Of a stretch of 64,000 nucleotides of DNA, positions 20,437-31,805 are shown piece after piece (position 1 is the first letter of the stretch; every line of letters starts with the position of its first letter). The stretch is taken from positions 11,782,501 to 11,846,500 of the forward strand of contig NC_088311.1 in NCBI RefSeq assembly GCF_910592395.1. Reading direction: 5' to 3'. A program made the translations under genes and the position numbers. The notes under the pieces were generated by a model. It searched no databases and was not told the origin of the DNA. It saw only the letters and a list, made by a program, of their open reading frames with translations. Origin of the DNA: Lineus longissimus. Lineage: Eukaryota > Nemertea > Pilidiophora > Heteronemertea > Lineidae.

Positions 20437-22878
20437 CTAGGTGCTGGCCTCCATCATCTCCAAAGCCTTCCGATCTTCCACAGACATCCCCTTGGCCTGG
20501 CTGGGAACAAGACGGTTTTCATACCCAAGAAGCTGCTTCAATTGATCAAGAGTCTCATTCATCGTTTCACCAGTTTTGATAAAGTTCACATTAGTCCTGT
20601 CGTTATCACCAGACTTGCCTTGGTGTTTTCCCAAGGGCCCAAATATAGACCAACCGAGAACAGTGCGAACGGCATACGGTTCACCTTCCCTGCCAATTCT
20701 GCTCTCGAAATGCACCTGAACTTCGGGAACGTTGGTACCGATCAGCAAAGACACCTTGTCCTGATCCACACACGGCAGTGTAATCCCCTCAAGGTGGCTC
20801 CACCTGGAGATATCTGTTGGCCTCGATGTCGAAATATTCAGCGTCTCTACTACTTTAACAGGCACCTGCACGGATTCTGACCCCATCACAGCTTCCACAG
20901 TGAGTGTGGATTTTCTAACACTCATTGACGACTCACCAGTCAGTGCACATATGTTCATAGTCTCTGAACCAATACTAGGGATGTTCAGCTGATTAACCAA
21001 ACTGCTATCTACAAAGGACTCTTCACTTGCAGAGTCAAGTAGTGCGTATGTCTTGATCGTGGCTCCATCTTTACCGATTACCTTGACAGGAACAACTTGT
21101 AAGGCAATCTTAGTCGTTGGGGTGTCCGGCTTCGCATGTCCTAATGCATTGCTAGTTACATTAGTAACTGCAAAGTTCCCCGATTTGTCTGCTTTCTGCT
21201 CTGTTGCTTGTTCTTCTTCACGGGTGTGCTCAGTCTGCGGCGGTTTCTCTCTGTGCAAAAGGCTGTGGTGTTTCCCTTTGCACACCCGACATCTCTGCTC
21301 GCTGCCGCAATCACCAACACCATGATTCTTGCGCAGACAATTAAAGCACAAACCCTTTGATCGCACCAGGGCATGTCGCTGCTTCTGGCTTTTGGTCTTG
21401 AAGCTCGGACAGTTAATCAGATAATGGTCGGCGCCACAATCCCAACATTTCATCGTCCTTGACCGGTCTGCTGCAACCTGTGTCGCGAAGGTGGAGACCC
21501 CCTCCTGAGGTCTCGGTGCATTTCCCTTTTTGCTTGGGTTAGGCCTGCTGCTGTTGGTGTTTGCCTTTGGGTGTTCCCCCACAAAGCCAAACACAGGGTC
21601 GTTACTTGCTTGGGCTGCATTCTCGATGAACTCAACTATGTGTTTCAGGCCAGGGTTATCGCCCCTTTGCCGTATCCTTTCGGCCTTGTCCTGAAACTGG
21701 CCCCTCAATCGAAGGGGAAGTCTCTTCACTATTAAACTAAGATTCGACATGTTCATCTCACTCATTGCTGACAATGAATGCAAAGTTTCAAAGGTCATCC
21801 GGGCCTTGTCAGCAAAGTCTCTCAAGCCTTGCTTGTCGTTGGTCGCAATAGCTGGTCCCAGTGTCAGGGAGTCCACACAGGATTGTGAAATCATGTGTGG
21901 TCTGCCAAACCGCTGCTCCAACAGTTCAAGGGATTTCTTTAAACCCCCTGGTACACCTTCGAATCCTTTTATAGCCGTCTTAGCCTTCCCGTCCACAAAC
22001 TGGAGCAGCCTCGACATCTGTTGCTCCTCAGACAAATCGTAGGCGGTCACCATTTGTCCGAAGCGAGACCTAAACCTTAGGTACTCGCATGGCTCACCGG
22101 AGAACTTTACTACCTCCATGGGCGGAAGACTGTTCTTAATGGCAAGCCTTTCCAAGCTCTCAGCAACCTTTCCCATGTGTTGACCGATCACCGACGTTTC
22201 CATTGGACTGCTTGGTCTAGGTGTGTACGAACCACAAAGGCCACCAGGAGTAGGGCTAATGGCCGGGCAGTAGGTAATAGGAGCTCCGGGTTGCATCCCA
22301 TAACTACTTGCTGCAGGATAGTAAACTTGTCCACCAATGAGTACAGGTGTACCGCCACCAACAGGGTACACAGGTCCTGGTTCGATCACAGGTGTACCGC
22401 CACCAACAGGGTACACAGGTCCTGGTTCGACCACAGGTGTACCGCCACCAACAGGGTACACAGGTCCTGGTTCGACCACAGGTGTACCGCCACCAACAGG
22501 GTACACAGGTCCTTCTTCACCCACATCCCTACGTGGTTGTGGCCTGGAAGTGTAAGCCATCGAGTCGCCTACACCTTGTGACTGTTCACGCTCGAATACA
22601 GGGGCGTGGACCGGCGAGCCTGTAGCACATTCAGCCCCCGTCGCAAATCTCACAGTCCTACCTCCTGTTCTAGACACATCAGGTAATGTCGTGACTGTCT
22701 CTATGGGGCTTGGAAGATTCAAGACCGCGTTGGCACCTCCAGGCTGAAGATGTTCCCCTGGCGTGCTATGTCTTCTCTGTTCCAAGATCGAATCGATTTG
22801 TTCTTGAGTACTGCTGATTTCTGCTTCCAGCCATTTTATCGTCGCATCCGACAAAAGATCAAGTCCAGTACGATCCAT
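20437..22878 (-). CDS. gag: BEL/Pao gag-protease polyprotein
   Basis: 813 codons from ATG at 22878, only 19 bp inside the 5' LTR. N-terminal coiled-coil-like segment (about residues 15-40), a Pro/Gly-rich region with four 15-residue repeats (GPVYPVGGGTPVVEP, about 119-180), the DUF1759-type gag domain (about 230-430), two zinc knuckles (CWDCGADHYLINC about 476; CFNCLRKNHGVGDC about 510) plus a third CxxC...H, then a retropepsin-like protease (LLDSASEESF, about 612) of DUF1758 type. It packages element RNA and processes the polyprotein in cytoplasmic particles. It ends in TAG in the middle of a continuing frame, not at a natural C-terminus. No lesion within the 813 codons. Confidence 0.92.
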   Translation of the reverse strand: MDRTGLDLLSDATIKWLEAEISSTQEQIDSILEQRRHSTPGEHLQPGGANAVLNLPSPIETVTTLPDVSRTGGRTVRFATGAECATGSPVHAPVFEREQSQGVGDSMAYTSRPQPRRDVGEEGPVYPVGGGTPVVEPGPVYPVGGGTPVVEPGPVYPVGGGTPVIEPGPVYPVGGGTPVLIGGQVYYPAASSYGMQPGAPITYCPAISPTPGGLCGSYTPRPSSPMETSVIGQHMGKVAESLERLAIKNSLPPMEVVKFSGEPCEYLRFRSRFGQMVTAYDLSEEQQMSRLLQFVDGKAKTAIKGFEGVPGGLKKSLELLEQRFGRPHMISQSCVDSLTLGPAIATNDKQGLRDFADKARMTFETLHSLSAMSEMNMSNLSLIVKRLPLRLRGQFQDKAERIRQRGDNPGLKHIVEFIENAAQASNDPVFGFVGEHPKANTNSSRPNPSKKGNAPRPQEGVSTFATQVAADRSRTMKCWDCGADHYLINCPSFKTKSQKQRHALVRSKGLCFNCLRKNHGVGDCGSEQRCRVCKGKHHSLLHREKPPQTEHTREEEQATEQKADKSGNFAVTNVTSNALGHAKPDTPTTKIALQVVPVKVIGKDGATIKTYALLDSASEESFVDSSLVNQLNIPSIGSETMNICALTGESSMSVRKSTLTVEAVMGSESVQVPVKVVETLNISTSRPTDISRWSHLEGITLPCVDQDKVSLLIGTNVPEVQVHFESRIGREGEPYAVRTVLGWSIFGPLGKHQGKSGDNDRTNVNFIKTGETMNETLDQLKQLLGYENRLVPSQAKGMSVEDRKALEMMEAST
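22343..22520 (-). repeat. 45-bp tandem repeat in gag
   Basis: Four nearly identical 45-bp units encode 15-residue GPVYPVGGGTPVVEP repeats. The near identity suggests recent expansion. Confidence 0.93.
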
Positions 22879-22897
22879 CTTGTTGCGTTATTTGAAC

Positions 22898-23666
22898 TAT
22901 GTCGTCTCATCTAACCGAAATCAACACGAGTGACAACGATTTGTACCAGCATAAAGTCTTTAATTCCAAAACATGTGTGTACGGGTGCGGTTCAACTGCA
23001 AAGACAGAATAAGAACAAACATAAGACTCTAAAAGATTGTCACATCCACCTTGAAGACGAAATCAAACTAGTCACATCCACCTTGAAGACGAAATCAAAA
23101 TTGTCTTCCAGCAGGTGCTGCCGCCTGGGCTTACAGACATAAACTAAATTACCTGTAGCAATCACCATACATAACTTCAGTGGAAAATTGGGCATGACCG
23201 CTAGCCTAATACTGTCCCTAAAACCATTAGAAACGTAGCTTATTGTCTTAGGATGTATCTAAAGATATTTAACCATACTCTTGCCACTGATTGCAATCGT
23301 TCTGTGCCCAAATCTAAGCGGGCCTTGAAACTGTATGAATATGGCGCAGCATTCAAAGTTAGTCGACATTGCTGCATTTAGGGCTTGATTTCGCCACAAC
23401 TAAGGCTCACAATAACATGATATTTGTACAACACATAGAACTTACATAACGTTAAACCCTCATGTCGAAATAAAGATGACACACCGTTCTTAAAGCACAA
23501 ATAAGTTGAACTTTACGGCAATCCGCAAATCAACGTCTTGATGACTCCAAAATAGCGTTGGGAGTGAAAAATACGAGAAGAAAAAATAAGACGCAACTGT
23601 AAAGTCGCCCAGGAGCGGTCCAGACCAAAGACGTCCAGGAACCGTCCAGACCAAAACGACACGACA
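22898..23666 (-). repeat. BEL/Pao 5' LTR
   Basis: 769 bp, partner of 15833-16601, followed (plus strand) by target copy AATAG. Confidence 0.93.
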
Positions 23667-23671
23667 AATAG

Positions 23672-25796
23672 GGGGCGTGTTTTGAGTTTTTTCTGCCAGT
23701 TGGCTGAAAAGAGTGGAAATATCAAAGTCTGTCTAATTTGTCGATTATCAAAAAATTTCCGTGGTCAATCACCAGTTTATTTTTCACCATTTACTTGCCC
23801 GACTGTCCGGAATAATATAATCTAAATTTCAGATTCACAACCGCACGCATTATTTGATGCGTCGCGGTCAAACATTGACAATTTAACTGCTAAAAGGCTT
23901 AAAAAATCAATTGTGGTCTTGTCTCAAATGCTGCTTTTTCACCTCGAGACAGCCATTTATTCACAAATAGCTCATCTTAGGACACAATGTACCCAACGGG
24001 AGACAAGATTTACGAACACACCGGTGACTTAAACCATTCTGGCGCTAATCGCTGGCTGATATCGAGTACATCACCAGTCTGCACCATCTTGGTTTTCCGA
24101 GAATTGGTTTAGCATTGTGGACGCCTGTACATCATGTACATGGTTACATAGTTCCGTTTTCAAGAAGTATTACACTCATGAAAAAAAGTGTTACTCGCAA
24201 CCAGCACCCCATTTACACCAAACCCACAACATACCAGCACCCACACAATCCGATTTTTATACCTCGAACAGCCCGCGCCACGGGTATATGCTAGTTATAT
24301 CAATAGAAGCTAGTTTTGTTTGCTATACAATTTTAACCGAAGTCATGATTTTCCTGCTGTGCAACTTTTTTACTTACTTTATGGCTCCTCATCTCTCTTG
24401 GGACATAAAAAAGGCGGATAAAGGAATCGGTTTAACTCGAATAGACACTTACCTTTAACAGATGCTAGTACTTACGACACAATAGAAACAGGGCAAACAA
24501 CTATCAAGTATGAGAGGCGTATGCGGCGGCGAATAGCTTTTTCTGTCATTATAAATCTCAAACAATTGTATTGGAGGGTTTGGTCTCTGAAATGTTGTGT
24601 TGATAAAGGTCAACAGTCATATAACACTTTATCCACCGTGAGGCCACAACGCAATCTCTAAACCTCTTTCGATTTTCGCTGACCATCAGAGAGTGCCTCG
24701 TCCAAAGTAAGACCATTTCCAAACTCAGGCATTATCGTTTTCTTGATAAGACATGTGGTCTGATCAAGAAACTCAAAGGTCAAGCCAACAAAAAGATTGA
24801 CACAAAATAGATAAGATATATATGAATGTGTCAATCAGTTTTCTGGAGTCGACAAAATCATGATCCGAAAATCTTAAATACGGAACCACACCAAAAATCA
24901 TCCAGACTGCACAGTCAGAACTAGTAAAGATCGTAAATGTACACTGCAATAAACTGAATAAGTAGGAAACGATACTGAATACTTTTACTGAATACCCTTA
25001 ATTCAAAGAATTTATGCAACATTGCCCGTTTTGATCCCGTGGTCAAAGACTACATGAGTTTTATGATGTAATCTCTAGGAACGATGTCAAGCTGGTCTTG
25101 GCATGCGCACTAGCTGTTTAGAAAAAAGCATTTTTTATACTCTCGTCAGTTCGCGAAATGTTAGAAATCGGATGCGTATCCGAATTATTACACTTCGCGA
25201 AATGGAATACATGTGGTTGTGCGATGAAACCATTAGAATTGAGATTTAATTTATCACAGAACACTTCTATGTCGAAAATGTTATGTGTATACTTCTTCAG
25301 ACACTTTTAACCTTGTGTCGCGCATATTAACATATAATACGAAATATTACTCCAGTCCGAGTGAAACACAACGGAATTGGTATGAACAATAACATGGGAC
25401 TCAAATGGGGGGGGGGGGGGGGGTCGCTTCGAAACTCTTATAACCTAGAAATGGCGAACACACCAGTGATCTCTCGCTTGGATTTTGGAATTGTTGAGGA
25501 GCTGGTGTGATGGAATGACTGATATGGAATTAGTGGGAATTTATGGATAAAGATGGAAGTAATTTATTACCATAAACATGCGAGAAACTTGCGAACAAGC
25601 GAGAAATAAGACGACAGTTTATGGGAGAATAAATTTGTTAGATTAAGAGAAGAATACAAAGGCACAAGATGGAAGACGCCATACTGTCACAATCAGTTCC
25701 GACGAAAGATACTGTCCCAAAGAAAGCTAAATTCCGTGAAGGATATCCGATGCACGACTGCTACAGTAAGCTGACAATGTTTGCGGCACGCAGTTA
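23672..25796. other. Non-coding repeat-derived stretch
   Basis: No gene. 24340-24640 matches the sequence on both sides of the pogo-type insertion (40128-40290 and 41850-41910) and is its empty site. 25210-25390 matches 45480-45620. A frame at 24117-24458 has no domain or exon signals. Confidence 0.5.
25407..25423. repeat. Homopolymer G17
   Basis: Seventeen consecutive G; length is unreliable in sequencing. Confidence 0.9.
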
Positions 25797-26660
25797 TTTT
25801 TTTATTTATTTTTAAAAATTCAAATTCACTATGCCATACCAAATATATACATGAACATAAGACATATCTCTACGAAAATACAACATGGCACACTAGGGAC
25901 AGTAAACAGGCTATGAACTGCCCTTAAAAGACAACAATAAGTTGCAAGAGCACAATAAGTTAAGTTGGACGACACAGAGCACAGCGACAAAAGCTTGTCC
26001 AAGTGCATGTGTTCTGAACATTAAAAGAAGAAACTTGCTTAGATATACTTATTTAAAAAAAACATGACCCTGCGTTTAAAACATTCATGGTTAAAACTAC
26101 TTCCCTCTTTAAATGGCAACTGGTTCCAGAGCTTTACCGTACGACTAAACAATGAAGCATAAAAAGTTTCGGTGCGACAATACGGACTTTTATAAGTGTG
26201 GGATCACCTCTTCTGGTATAAAAAGTTACGTAAGACTCAACTGGAACACTAAATTTACCGGTTAGGCAGTTATGTACAGAACAAAATACAGGTCTAAAAT
26301 CTCGCGTCTGAACGACAAAGGTAAGATATTTAATTTAAGTAGCCTGTCGGAGTAATCCTTTTCACTACCTAAAATATGCCGGGTGGCTAGAAGTTGGACA
26401 GCTTCTAGACGACACAGGTTCCGCTTTGTAGAGCTGTCCCATGCAACCAAGCAGTATTCCAGTTTACTGCGCACTACGCTGTTATACATCAGTTTCAAAA
26501 TATTCACCTTTGAGCAATTGCCTGTGACTCTTCTTACCGCATATCATGCCCTACACGCACTGCTTGCGGCCTGATCAATGTGCTTGTTCCAAGCTAGGTC
26601 GGACTCGACAGTAACGCCAACGTCTTTTACATCATTAGCCCTCTTAAGGAGAGAGGGTTA
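25797..26660 (-). pseudogene. LINE relic: reverse transcriptase C-terminus and 3' end
   Basis: On the minus strand a frame begins near 26630 with DVKDVGVTVESDLAW and continues through VRSKLEYCLVAWDSS and LEAVQLLATRHI (26507-26262), the conserved tail of Jockey/RTE-like LINE reverse transcriptases just after the palm and thumb. It carries at least one stop (near 26543) upstream of the open part, and more downstream. An A/T-rich tail at about 25797-25830 marks the 3' end. 5'-truncated and dead. Confidence 0.75.
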
Positions 26661-28126
26661 TAAAACTGGTTCCAAACGTCTGAGGCCTAGGTTTATTCGC
26701 AGTTTTAGGTGTAATTTGAGGAGATTAAAAAATTTAGATAGAGCGGGCATGGCTGCGGGTGCAAGTGCGCAGGCCCGAACCAAACATGGTTATAATTAAC
26801 AAAGAAAGATTGCGCCAGTGAGCAAAACTGAAGCAGACGAGCTTGAACCTAAACATGCGGTTTATGCGAATAAATTAGTGACATCATCGATGATTTATGT
26901 GCTATTTTGAGCTCTCGGACAGTTTGATGCTATTAACATAATGTATGTCCGCTGGCAGCATTTTATTCTTACCTTGGGGTAAGAAAGTCGCTCAAATTCA
27001 CTGAGTACTTTTCAAAATCATAGGAAAGAGAAATCATATGTTGTTCTGGAACACCATTCACAACTCAGGGGAGGAGGGGATCCTGCTTTTCAAGCAACTC
27101 ATTTCATAATTTATGCATTCGTTCACTTCACATTCGACAAACAGCTTAAATGCAACTGTGCAATTGGTTAACTCGGCTAGAAAGTACGTCCAAACACTTC
27201 AAACTCATAACCAATGCAAGAGAAAGACTGTTACTCACACCTCAATCTTCCAGAAGACTTCCCAAAGCTGACAGCAGAAACTGCACACGGTTTCAAATAG
27301 TGCCGACAAGTTACCCACAGTGCCGTGTAATTTCAAAAAAGAGCATTCAATTCACAAAAAACTTACCCAAAATGGTGAGAAATGCATCTATTTCAATATA
27401 AATTCGGACAATTTTCTGGCGAAAATAAAAGCAACTATTGGAAATCAAGATGTTAATAATCGATATCAAATTCTAGCAGTATACAAACCATGCATTGATC
27501 GAGGTTATTGTGGAACTACAGTGGGTGCTTCGATCATAGGAACCGGAATCCGGACGCCATCCAGCCCCCACTCATAGGGGAGATTTATTGACCAGGGCCC
27601 GGTTTCTCAAAGATTCTGAAGTTTGTTTTGGTGACTTAAGTATGAGAATTTCTTAAGTTTTTTCTTAAGTTGATTCACAAAGAATCTTAACTCACCTAGC
27701 CAACTTAAGTGCGCCAAAAACTTAAGCACTGTAGCTACCGTACTTAAGCCACGACAGAGGGTGTCACAAAGATGGCGGCCTGTTCAGAATTTCCTCGAAA
27801 AAGCATGACTTTAACGATTTTCGACCATCTCTTTTTGAGGAAACAAACTTGTTTTAGATTGCACGGCTAATAAAGTAAAGTGGAAGGAATCTATTGAACA
27901 AATCTTCATAACAGGAAAACACGTATCGTATCTGATCCACAATACGGTTTTTCTTTACGGCTGACACTTTCCGTCAACGAAAACGTAGGCCTATATACAG
28001 TATTTTGCAAGTCCTACACTTTTAAGTTTCAGTTACCCCTTTTTTGCAATAAATTATGGCAGCATCGACTAGAACGTTGCTTTTGAGATGACCCCTTCTT
28101 CTCGCGCATGATGCAGTGTCGCCATC
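26661..28126. other. Non-coding, with a GGCCCGGTTTCTCAAAG repeat end
   Basis: At 27597-27740 the word GGCCCGGTTTCTCAAAG is followed by several CTTAAG boxes, a pattern seen at ends of MITE-like repeats in marine invertebrates. The other end was not located. Nothing else supportable. Confidence 0.4.
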
Positions 28127-28445
28127 TTAGTCCAGACAATCTATGAAAATTTCGGCCTAACCTCAAACAAATTGCTACAAAAGGTTTTTTGCTGGAATTT
28201 GTTATTTGGACCCAAAGCAACATTTTCTGAAAAGTTTACTAAAATATGATCACGGGAAATTGGCTAATTAGCATAAATCCAAAATGGCCGCCATTTTCAA
28301 CTTTGAGGCCCTGTATCTCCCTAACGGTTGATTTTAGACCATATAAATGTATTACGCATGGATAGAAATATGATACCAGAGAATCGATATCACTCATTTG
28401 ATATGTCATGTGACATACCCATGACGTCATAACGTCCTAATTACA
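28127..28445. repeat. Left inverted arm of the Academ-like element
   Basis: Contains AAATGGCCGCCATTTT and a TGACGTCA palindrome at 28422-28429 near the inner edge; pairs with 30539-30880. Confidence 0.85.
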
Positions 28446-28547
28446 GTGTATTCTAACGAGAAGTTTTCGACTGCAAACATATTTCAATGAATACTTCACA
28501 ACAATTATTAAATGCAATCAAACTGCCTGTGCGTTATGATAAAACCA

Positions 28548-28563
28548 TGACGTCATGACGTCA
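28548..28563. promoter_or_regulatory. Two abutting TGACGTCA palindromes (CRE-like)
   Basis: TGACGTCATGACGTCA lies just inside the left arm; single copies also sit at 28422-28429, 30558-30565 and 30577-30584. They match the CREB/ATF consensus; whether they act as a promoter for the nuclease gene is inference. Confidence 0.4.
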
Positions 28564-28683
28564 ATGTGGCGTCATGACGCCATCTCTGTGTTTGGATTCA
28601 TATCATCCCTTCCAGACAGGTGGATTGTGGTTTGTTTTGATCTTATTAACTTATAAAAAAAAGATACACACAAGTTACTTGAA

Positions 28684-30296
28684 TTCCTTCAGGACCACAA
28701 TCCTTTTGAAAACAAGGATGGTCTGTACAATATCGCCACAGGAATGAGCGGTTCAGAGTCCGCTAATCCACAGCATGCAGAGGAAGTTGGGCATTCCATT
28801 CTCAAGAAAATGGTTGGACAAAATGCGTTTTCATTTTCGTTCAAAAAGAAAGACCAGATAGAAACTCTCGGCCAGAAGGTACCATCTCTTGGTGAACAAG
28901 TGTCAGTTGATCCTTAGCTGCTTTTTCAGAGGCTGCTTATCATAGCAAACAACACAACTGACTGTACTTTGGCAGAAGCATTCAAATTTGAACTATCAGC
29001 ACATCCCCCAGCCCTCTTTGACAAGTCAGGTTTGCTTCGTGAGGCAAACAAACCCCAGCTTATGGAAGCATTGGCAAAAGTGATTCCAAAAGAGGAGCTT
29101 ACAAAACCACCGGATGGGGCAGAGTTTAGTGTACTGGACGGCGGGTCTCTCCTTCATCGCTTTTCCTGGGTTAAGGGTGAATCCTTTGAAGTCATAGCAG
29201 GGAACGTCAAGAAGAAGTTTAACAACCCAGTTGTCGTCTTCGATGGATACAGAAATTCTACAACAAAATATGCTACTGATTACAGACGTTCAAAAGGAAT
29301 TGTTGGACCGAAAGTCCATTTCACACCGAACATGTCACTGAAATCGAAAAGGGAAGTTTTCTAGCCAACTGGCCGGAAAATAAACAGGCATTCATTGACC
29401 TACTTAGCGAACGACTGCAGGCGAACGAAATCAAAACACTCCATGCAGAAGGAGATGCGGATTTGCTTATAGCAAAGACCGGCATAGAGTATGCCACCAC
29501 TGGTATCACCCAAGTCATCGGCGAAGACACTGACATTTTGGTTTTGCTATGTCATCATGTAAAACCAGGTTCACAGGCACTGTTCTTTCGGTCGGAGAAA
29601 CCAACAGCCAAGTACCCTGTTATCAATGTTAGTCTCTTGATACAGAAACTTTGGGCAGAGGTCTGCCAGTCTTTACCATGTATTCATGCAATTTGTGGAT
29701 GCGACACAACCTCGCGCTTGTTTGGAATCGGTAAAGGAGCTGCACTCAAAGAGGCACAGAGTGACAGGTCATTTTTGAAGTGTGCCGAAGTGTTTGCAAC
29801 TGGTGCTAGCGCAGAGAAAATTTGTCATGCCGGTGAAAAAGCTTTGGTCTCACTTTATGGAGAAAAGGCAGATGATAGGCTAGACACCTTACGCAAGATG
29901 AAGTTCAGCGACAAAGTGGTGAAGAGTATCTCAAGCGTCGATGTACAAAACCTTCCTCCAACATCTGATACTGCAAAATATCATTTCTATCGAGTTTATT
30001 ACCAAGTCCAGATGTGGATGGGGACAGGAACAAATCTGAATCCAGAAGAATGGGGTTGGTGTTTAAGGAGAGGTACACTCGAACCAAAAACAATGGATTC
30101 CTCACCAGCTCCAGAATGTCTCTTGAAAGTTATCAGGTGCAAATGCAAAGGACATTGTGAGGACCTTAAGTATAGCTGTAAAAGACATCGACTGGAATGT
30201 ACAGGTGCATGTGGTGAATGCCAAGACGGAACCTGCACAAATACTCCAGTTGTCTATGCAGACGTGGAGCACATTGAATCCATTAACATTTTGTAG
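28684..30296 (+). pseudogene. FEN/XPG-like (PIN-fold) nuclease with cysteine-rich tail
   Basis: Structure-specific nuclease fold, judged from motifs in order: VLDGGSLLHR (N-terminal Asp), VVVFDGY (second acidic site), AEGDADLLI and GEDTDILVLL (internal Asp cluster), CGCDTTSRLFGIGKGAALK (GCD plus helix-hairpin-helix-like GIG). The C-terminus (about 30140-30240) is a CKCKGHC...CKRHRLEC...CGEC cluster resembling Cys-rich DNA-binding tails. Lesions: TAG at 28915-28917 and a one-base frameshift at about 29355, where the frame runs into TAG at 29362 while the next frame continues from FLANWPE. The frame is coding-like from about 28684 but has no start, so the N-terminus is lost. The last 277 codons (29463-30296) are open. 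Confidence 0.65.
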
Positions 30297-30538
30297 ATCA
30301 GGACGATCATTTCAACAGGCAAGAGGCCATCGCCTCTTAGTAAATATTAATGCGCTTTGTTCTGAAATGTTGATATGTCCACATCCGCAAAAGAAATGGT
30401 TACGTCATCATAACATATACAGGTAGTCTGATAAATTGCAATTATGTTTTTGAAATGTTTGCTCTAAATGCAATTAATTATTGATGTGAAGTTTATATTA
30501 TAATAAAATATGTTCATAGTCTGAAAAAATATTGTTAG

Positions 30539-30880
30539 CATTGTAATTAGGACGTTATGACGTCATATATACGTCATGACGTCATGGGTATGTCACATGA
30601 CATATCAGATGAGTGATATCGATTCTCTGGTATCATATTTCTATCCATGCGTAATACATTTATATGGTCTAAAATCAACCGTTAGGGAGATACAGGGCCT
30701 CAAAGTTGAAAATGGCGGCCATTTTGGATTTATGCTAATTAGCCAATTTCCCGTGATCTTATTTTGGTAAACTTTTCAGAAAATGTTGCTGGGGGCCCAA
30801 TGAACAAGTTCCAGCAAAAAACCTTTTGTAGCAATTTGTTTGAGGATTTTCATAGATTGACTGGACTATCTCGTAGGAAA
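30539..30880. repeat. Right inverted arm of the Academ-like element
   Basis: Reverse complement of 28127-28445. Confidence 0.85.
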
Positions 30881-31805
30881 TATATGACACGCAATGTAAA
30901 CAAAGACAGAGAGTTTATTATAAACCGCGAGATGCGGAATGCGAAATCGCGAGATGCAAACCTGGGTGAGAGTACCATGCGCCACAAGATGTATTGCAAA
31001 CATGGAACCTGAAAAGGCGAACATTTATGAGACTGTACTAGGGAGCTATCCTTGTTTTGATTGGCGCATTGAAACAGACTCCGCTGTGCGATGTGTGGAA
31101 TGTAACCTCATTGATAGCCTAGTTTCGATGGTCACACTATCCCGTGCTATTTCTAGGGATGACCAGACGTTCATCAAATGCATGCCCTGTGTTATCGGTC
31201 AATCGGGTGACTTGTGCCGCCAGGGGTAGGTGATAAAGCTTGGAACCAGTGAAACCTTGAAACCAGTGATAAACCTTGGAATCGGACCTAAAAATGCATA
31301 AAAACATGAAATTATGCCATTTGAACCTAAGGTGGTTAATATGAATCAATATTTGGAACTTATTTTTACATGATCAGATCGGAATTCGACGGTAGTTTAG
31401 AAATCAGTCGCATATCCGATTCAATAATCTATATTTTAGAACAATCCAGTCATACCTCGCCTCCAGTGTACATTACTGATCTTCCAAATATGGGCATGCA
31501 CGTCACGACACGCCCACAACACACCCATAATATGGACCAATCAGCGCTCCGCTTACTACGCCACCACACGGGGCCTATTTGAACTACGGAGCGGTGTGAT
31601 CATACAGGGTGATACAAAGAAGATTGACTACATCATGCAGTACCGGCTGACACTTATCCGTAGAAACGTAGATGAAGGTTTATTACCGAAGGTTTTAGCC
31701 GGGTTTGGAGATGGAAAATGTGAATAAATTCCTTCGCTGTGAGCGATTTCGTACATATTCATGTACACATCGAGGGATGTAGAGATATTTTCGTGATGTA
31801 ACCAG

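Larger units (their letters stand above)
15833..23666 (-). mobile_element. BEL/Pao LTR retrotransposon, nearly intact
   Basis: A 7.8 kb element on the minus strand has two 769-bp LTRs about 98.6% identical (I count about 11 differences) and a perfect 5-bp target duplication AATAG (15828-15832 and 23667-23671). The internal region holds one continuous frame for gag, protease, reverse transcriptase, RNase H and integrase. The domain order and the zinc-finger-plus-protease arrangement define the BEL/Pao group. No envelope frame is present. Young insertion. Confidence 0.95.
28127..30880 (+). mobile_element. DNA transposon with ~320-bp inverted ends and a nuclease gene (Academ-like)
   Basis: The left arm (28127 to about 28445) and right arm (about 30539 to 30880) are reverse complements at over 90%, with a 10-base indel. 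Between them lies a plus-strand coding region for a FEN/XPG-like nuclease with a cysteine-rich tail. XPG-type nucleases are known from the Academ superfamily; the assignment is an inference because no transposase core is left. The 2.75 kb length and the coding frame starting mid-domain point to internal deletion. Confidence 0.65.

Noticed and set aside
15865-23142. 70-codon frames in both BEL LTRs (15865-16077, 22930-23142)
   Set aside because: Inside LTRs, antisense to the element, explained by LTR identity.
24117-24458. 113-codon plus-strand frame
   Set aside because: Partly in a dispersed repeat, no domain, no splice signals of note.
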